A stretch of 9,422 bases of DNA from Deltaproteobacteria bacterium (lineage in GTDB: Bacteria > Desulfobacterota > Desulfarculia > Desulfarculales > Desulfarculaceae). This document shows positions 6,816 to 9,422 of the stretch, in pieces. The position numbers were made by a program, and so were the translations under genes. Below the pieces are notes generated by a model. It worked only from the letters and a program-made list of their open reading frames with translations. It was not told the origin of the DNA and did not search any database. The DNA lies in NCBI GenBank assembly GCA_021815655.1, contig JAKAGJ010000042.1, forward strand, positions 1 to 9,422, written 5' to 3'. Every line of letters begins with the position of its first letter. Position 1 is the stretch's first letter.

Positions 6816-9308
6816 ATGCCCCAACATTCCCAGGAGCTATACCGGCAGCCCCCTGCGTCGGCCGCCCCGGCCCCGTCCCCATCGGGCCAGCGGCCGGCCT
6901 GCGTCGACCAGCAGACCCTCTTGGTGCTGGAACTGCCCCAATTGCTGGAACGCGTGGCCTCGCGGGCGTCAAGTCCCCTGGGCGCGGCCCTGGTGCGCCG
7001 CCTCAGGCCTTGCGCCGAGGTGCCCACGGTGCTGCGCCGCCTGGGGCGCCTGAGCCAACTGCGCGCCCTTATCAGCGAGAACGGCGCCCCGGTGCTGGAA
7101 GGTCTTCAGGACCTGAGCCCTATGTTTTCGCGTCTGGCCGTGGACGGCGCCTACCTGGTGCCCGAGGAGCTTGAGGTGGTCTGCGACTTCCTGGGGGCCG
7201 TGGGTAGCGCGGCGACCTTCCTGGAACCCAGCGCGGAGCGCTTCGACGAGCTGTATCGCCTCTACAACCGCCTCACTCCCCTGCCCGAGCTGGCCCGGCG
7301 GGTGCGCCAAGTGGTGGGGCCGGGGCACTCGGTGGCCAGCAATGCCTCGCCCCAGTTGGCCCGCCTGCGCCGCGATCTGCACCACACCCGCGACCGCCTG
7401 CGCTCCCAGCTCTCGGCCCTGGTGGGCCGCGACGACATGTCCTCGGTATTCAGCGACCAGATCGTCACCCAGCGGGCCGAGCGTTTCGTGGTGCCGGTCA
7501 AGACCGACGCCAAGGGGCGTCTGGCCGGCATCGTGCACGACTACAGCGGCTCCGGGGCCACGGCCTTCGTGGAGCCCCTGGAGGCCGTGGAGGGCAACAA
7601 CCAGCTGGCCCTGTTGCGCCGCCAGGAGCGCGAGGAGGAAGAACGCATCCTGCGCGAGGTGGCCCGCGACCTGGGAGGCAACCTGCAAGCCCTGCGCGAG
7701 GACCTTCAGGCCCTGGCCCAGTTGGATTGCCTGTTGGCCCAGGCCTCATTCTGCCAGCGCCTGGACTGCGCCGAGCCCCAGATCAACAGCCAAGGGCGCA
7801 TCGAGCTTTTAAAGGCCCGGCACCCCCTGCTGGCCTGGCGGGCCGGCCAGGGCCGGGGCCGGGCCGCGCCCATAGACGTCAGCCTGGGAGGCGAGCTGCG
7901 GGTGCTGGTGGTCAGCGGGGCCAACGCCGGCGGCAAGACGGCTACCCTTAAGACCGTGGGCCTGTTGACCCTCATGGCCATGTGCGGCCTGCACGTGCCG
8001 GCCCGCGCCGGCAGCCGCCTGGCGGTCTTTGACCAGGTGATGGCCGAGCTGGGCGACGAGCAGGACCTGGATCAGGACAAGAGCACCTTCACCGCCCACG
8101 CCGGCCGCCTGGCCCAGATGGTGGCTGGGGCGGCGCAAGGCTCCCTGGTGCTCATCGACGAACTGGGCGGCGGCACCGACCCCAGCGAGGGCGCGGCCCT
8201 GGGCATCGCGGTGCTGGAATGGCTCAAGGACCACGGCGCCACGGTGCTGTGCACCACCCACTTCCAGCGGCTCAAGGCCTACGCCGCCCTGACCGAGGGC
8301 GTGGAGAACGTCTCGGTGGCCTTTGACGGCGCCACCGGTCGGCCCACCTACCAGTTGCACTACGGCCTGCCCGGTTTCTCCGACGCGCTCACCGTGAGCC
8401 GGGGCCTGGGATTTCCGCCGGAGCTGATCGCCAGTGCCGAGGCCCAGCTGGACCAGAGCGAGGGCCAGGCCGTGGCCCTGATGCGCCAGGTGCACGAGGC
8501 CCGCCAGCAGGCCGAGGCGGCGCACGCCGCCGCCCAGACCGACCGCCTGGCCGCCGCGGGCGAGCGCCAGGAGGCCCGGCGGCTACTCAAGCAGGCCCAG
8601 CAGGAGCGGGCCGGGGCCTTGAGCGAGGGCAAGCGCCGGGTGCGCGAGGTGGCCAAGCGCCTGGAAGAGCGCCTGGAGGCCCTGTTCCAAGAGGCCCAGA
8701 CCGCCAAGGACGCCGGGGAGCCGCCCAAGCCGGGGCGGCTCAAGCAGGATATTTATCAGGCCCGGCGCGAGGCCCTTGACCAGGTGGACCAGTCAGCCGG
8801 CATCCAGCCGCCCCCGGAGCCGGCGCCCCGGGCAAACGCCGACGTCCGCGCGCTCAAGGCCGGCCAGGCCGTGGAGCTGACCAGCCTGGGGCAAAGGGGA
8901 GTGCTTCTGGAGGACCCCCGCCCCGGCGCCGAGAGCGTGGCCGTCTCCGTGGGCGTGGCCGGAGTGCGGGTGCTGGTGCCCTTGCGCGAGATGGCGCCCC
9001 TGCCCGCCGGGCAGAAGCCCGAGCCGCCCAGGCGCGAGGTGGTGGTGCTGGCCCATGCCGGCGACGGCCTGGATTTGAACGTGGTGGGGCTTACCGTGGA
9101 GGACGCCCTGCCCCTGGTGGACAAGGCCCTGGACCAGGCCATCCTGGCGGGCAAGCCCAGCCTGGCCGTGGTGCACGGCGTGGGCACCGGGCGTTTGCGG
9201 GCGGCGGTGCGCGAGTATCTGGACCACCACCCCTACGTGGTCTCCACCCACCGGCCCGAGGGGCGGCGGGGAGGCAACGGCGTCACCGTGGCGGAGTTGA
9301 GGGAATGA
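6816..9308 (+). CDS. mutS2: Endonuclease MutS2 (MutS-type ATPase with C-terminal Smr domain)
   Basis: MutS2 proteins suppress homologous recombination in some bacteria and, in Bacillus, act on collided ribosomes. The 830-residue product contains, in order: an N-terminal clamp/lever region; the core VVPVKTDAKGRLAGIVHDYS (about 225-244) with SGSGATAFVEP; Walker A GANAGGKT (368-375); DKSTFTAH (421-428); Walker B VLIDEL with GGGTDPSEGAALG (about 445-463); a long charged coiled coil (about 545-655); a KOW-like linker; and a C-terminal Smr domain (about 750-829) with HGVGTGRLR. The Smr LDxR motif is replaced by LNVVG (754-758). The first 29 residues are Ala/Pro/Ser-rich and precede the usual family start (VDQQTLLVLELPQLLERVA). 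The ATG at 6816 is the only in-frame ATG/GTG/TTG there but lacks a good ribosome site, so translation may depend on coupling to yqeY. Confidence 0.95.
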   Translation: MPQHSQELYRQPPASAAPAPSPSGQRPACVDQQTLLVLELPQLLERVASRASSPLGAALVRRLRPCAEVPTVLRRLGRLSQLRALISENGAPVLEGLQDLSPMFSRLAVDGAYLVPEELEVVCDFLGAVGSAATFLEPSAERFDELYRLYNRLTPLPELARRVRQVVGPGHSVASNASPQLARLRRDLHHTRDRLRSQLSALVGRDDMSSVFSDQIVTQRAERFVVPVKTDAKGRLAGIVHDYSGSGATAFVEPLEAVEGNNQLALLRRQEREEEERILREVARDLGGNLQALREDLQALAQLDCLLAQASFCQRLDCAEPQINSQGRIELLKARHPLLAWRAGQGRGRAAPIDVSLGGELRVLVVSGANAGGKTATLKTVGLLTLMAMCGLHVPARAGSRLAVFDQVMAELGDEQDLDQDKSTFTAHAGRLAQMVAGAAQGSLVLIDELGGGTDPSEGAALGIAVLEWLKDHGATVLCTTHFQRLKAYAALTEGVENVSVAFDGATGRPTYQLHYGLPGFSDALTVSRGLGFPPELIASAEAQLDQSEGQAVALMRQVHEARQQAEAAHAAAQTDRLAAAGERQEARRLLKQAQQERAGALSEGKRRVREVAKRLEERLEALFQEAQTAKDAGEPPKPGRLKQDIYQARREALDQVDQSAGIQPPPEPAPRANADVRALKAGQAVELTSLGQRGVLLEDPRPGAESVAVSVGVAGVRVLVPLREMAPLPAGQKPEPPRREVVVLAHAGDGLDLNVVGLTVEDALPLVDKALDQAILAGKPSLAVVHGVGTGRLRAAVREYLDHHPYVVSTHRPEGRRGGNGVTVAELRE

Positions 9309-9422
9309 GCGCTAGCGTTGGCCGTCACGCCCCCAGCGGGCCAGGGATGGCCCGCCAATTTGCCCGGGCCGTAGGCCGGGCGATTTGGGAGTCTGCCCGA
9401 ATTCAATTCGGGCAGGCGATGC
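9305..9422 (+). CDS. Possible coupled gene start downstream of mutS2, truncated by window edge
   Basis: An ATG at 9305 overlaps the mutS2 stop as ATGA, with GGAG 8 bases upstream, and the frame stays open to the last base (39 full codons). The product starts MSASVGRHAPSGPGMARQF and is basic and Ala/Arg-rich. I recognise no family. A second in-frame ATG is at 9347. Overlap and ribosome site favour a real gene; against it, the same bases carry three consecutive inverted repeats, which would be unusual inside a gene start. Sequence to the right is needed to decide. Confidence 0.35.
   Translation, partial: MSASVGRHAPSGPGMARQFARAVGRAIWESARIQFGQAM
9336..9355. repeat. Inverted repeat 1 of 3 after mutS2 (8-bp stem, 4-base loop)
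   Basis: GCGGGCCA (9336-9343) and TGGCCCGC (9348-9355) are perfect reverse complements around GGGA, 27 bases after the mutS2 stop. The stem is strong, but no T-run follows on the plus strand. It could act as a transcript-end hairpin, be part of a repeat family, or lie within the overlapping open frame. Confidence 0.55.
9362..9381. repeat. Inverted repeat 2 of 3 (8-bp stem with one bulged G)
   Basis: GCCCGGGCC (9362-9370) pairs with GGCCGGGC (9374-9381) around the loop GTA, leaving one bulged G. It begins 7 bases after the first hairpin and shares its GCCCG/CGGGC core. Confidence 0.45.
9393..9415. repeat. Inverted repeat 3 of 3 (11-bp arms, 1-base centre)
   Basis: CTGCCCGAATT (9393-9403) and AATTCGGGCAG (9405-9415) are perfect reverse complements around a single C. 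As RNA the central AATT bases would open into a loop of about 7, leaving a stem of roughly 8. As DNA it resembles a dyad operator. It is the least GC-rich of the three and lies at the window edge. Confidence 0.55.

Overview
The window is GC-rich chromosomal DNA from a Gram-negative bacterium. An rfaE2-type heptose adenylyltransferase (ADP-heptose for lipopolysaccharide) supports the Gram-negative call. The combination of a DUF2333 protein, a YkgJ-type cysteine-cluster protein, an AcuC-like deacetylase and a MutS2 of the GANAGGKT/LNVVG type suggests a high-GC Desulfobacterota (deltaproteobacterial) lineage such as the Desulfarculales. That placement is inference from gene style, not from a marker gene.

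Layout. Positions 1-380 hold one end of an IS3-family insertion sequence on the minus strand: an orfA that stops early beside an A7 tract, the first 22 bases of orfB, and a candidate terminal inverted repeat near 375-380. An AT-richer stretch without a convincing gene follows (381-493). From 494 to 4769 six minus-strand genes read right to left with short gaps: YkgJ-like cysteine-cluster protein, NADP-type isocitrate dehydrogenase (icd), ComF-like phosphoribosyltransferase, rfaE2, a DUF2333 membrane protein, and a 62-residue Cys-containing small protein. The first two overlap by ATGA, the next gaps are 22 and 3 bases, and a fair sigma70-type promoter lies over the rfaE2 stop, so the last two genes may also be transcribed separately. 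After a 252-base gap comes a minus-strand class I histone-deacetylase/AcuC-like gene (5022-6170). It is divergent from a plus-strand pair, a YqeY (GatB/YqeY-domain) protein and MutS2 (6343-9308); the intergenic region between them carries back-to-back candidate promoters.

Downstream of mutS2, a new reading frame opens in an ATGA overlap with the mutS2 stop and stays open to the window edge. The same 80 bases contain three consecutive inverted repeats, so this end is either a coupled gene or a hairpin cluster.

How the genes fit together. These are mostly housekeeping functions: TCA cycle (icd), LPS precursor synthesis (rfaE2), a phosphoribosyltransferase-fold protein of the DNA-uptake family (comF), lysine deacetylation (AcuC-like), and DNA or ribosome quality control (mutS2). 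I see no defence system, CRISPR array, tRNA or rRNA. I did not find a clearly novel multi-gene system. The best leads are the uncharacterised small protein, the unusual composition of the icd-comF-rfaE2-DUF2333 cluster, the non-canonical Smr motif in MutS2, and the hairpin/ORF conflict at the right edge.
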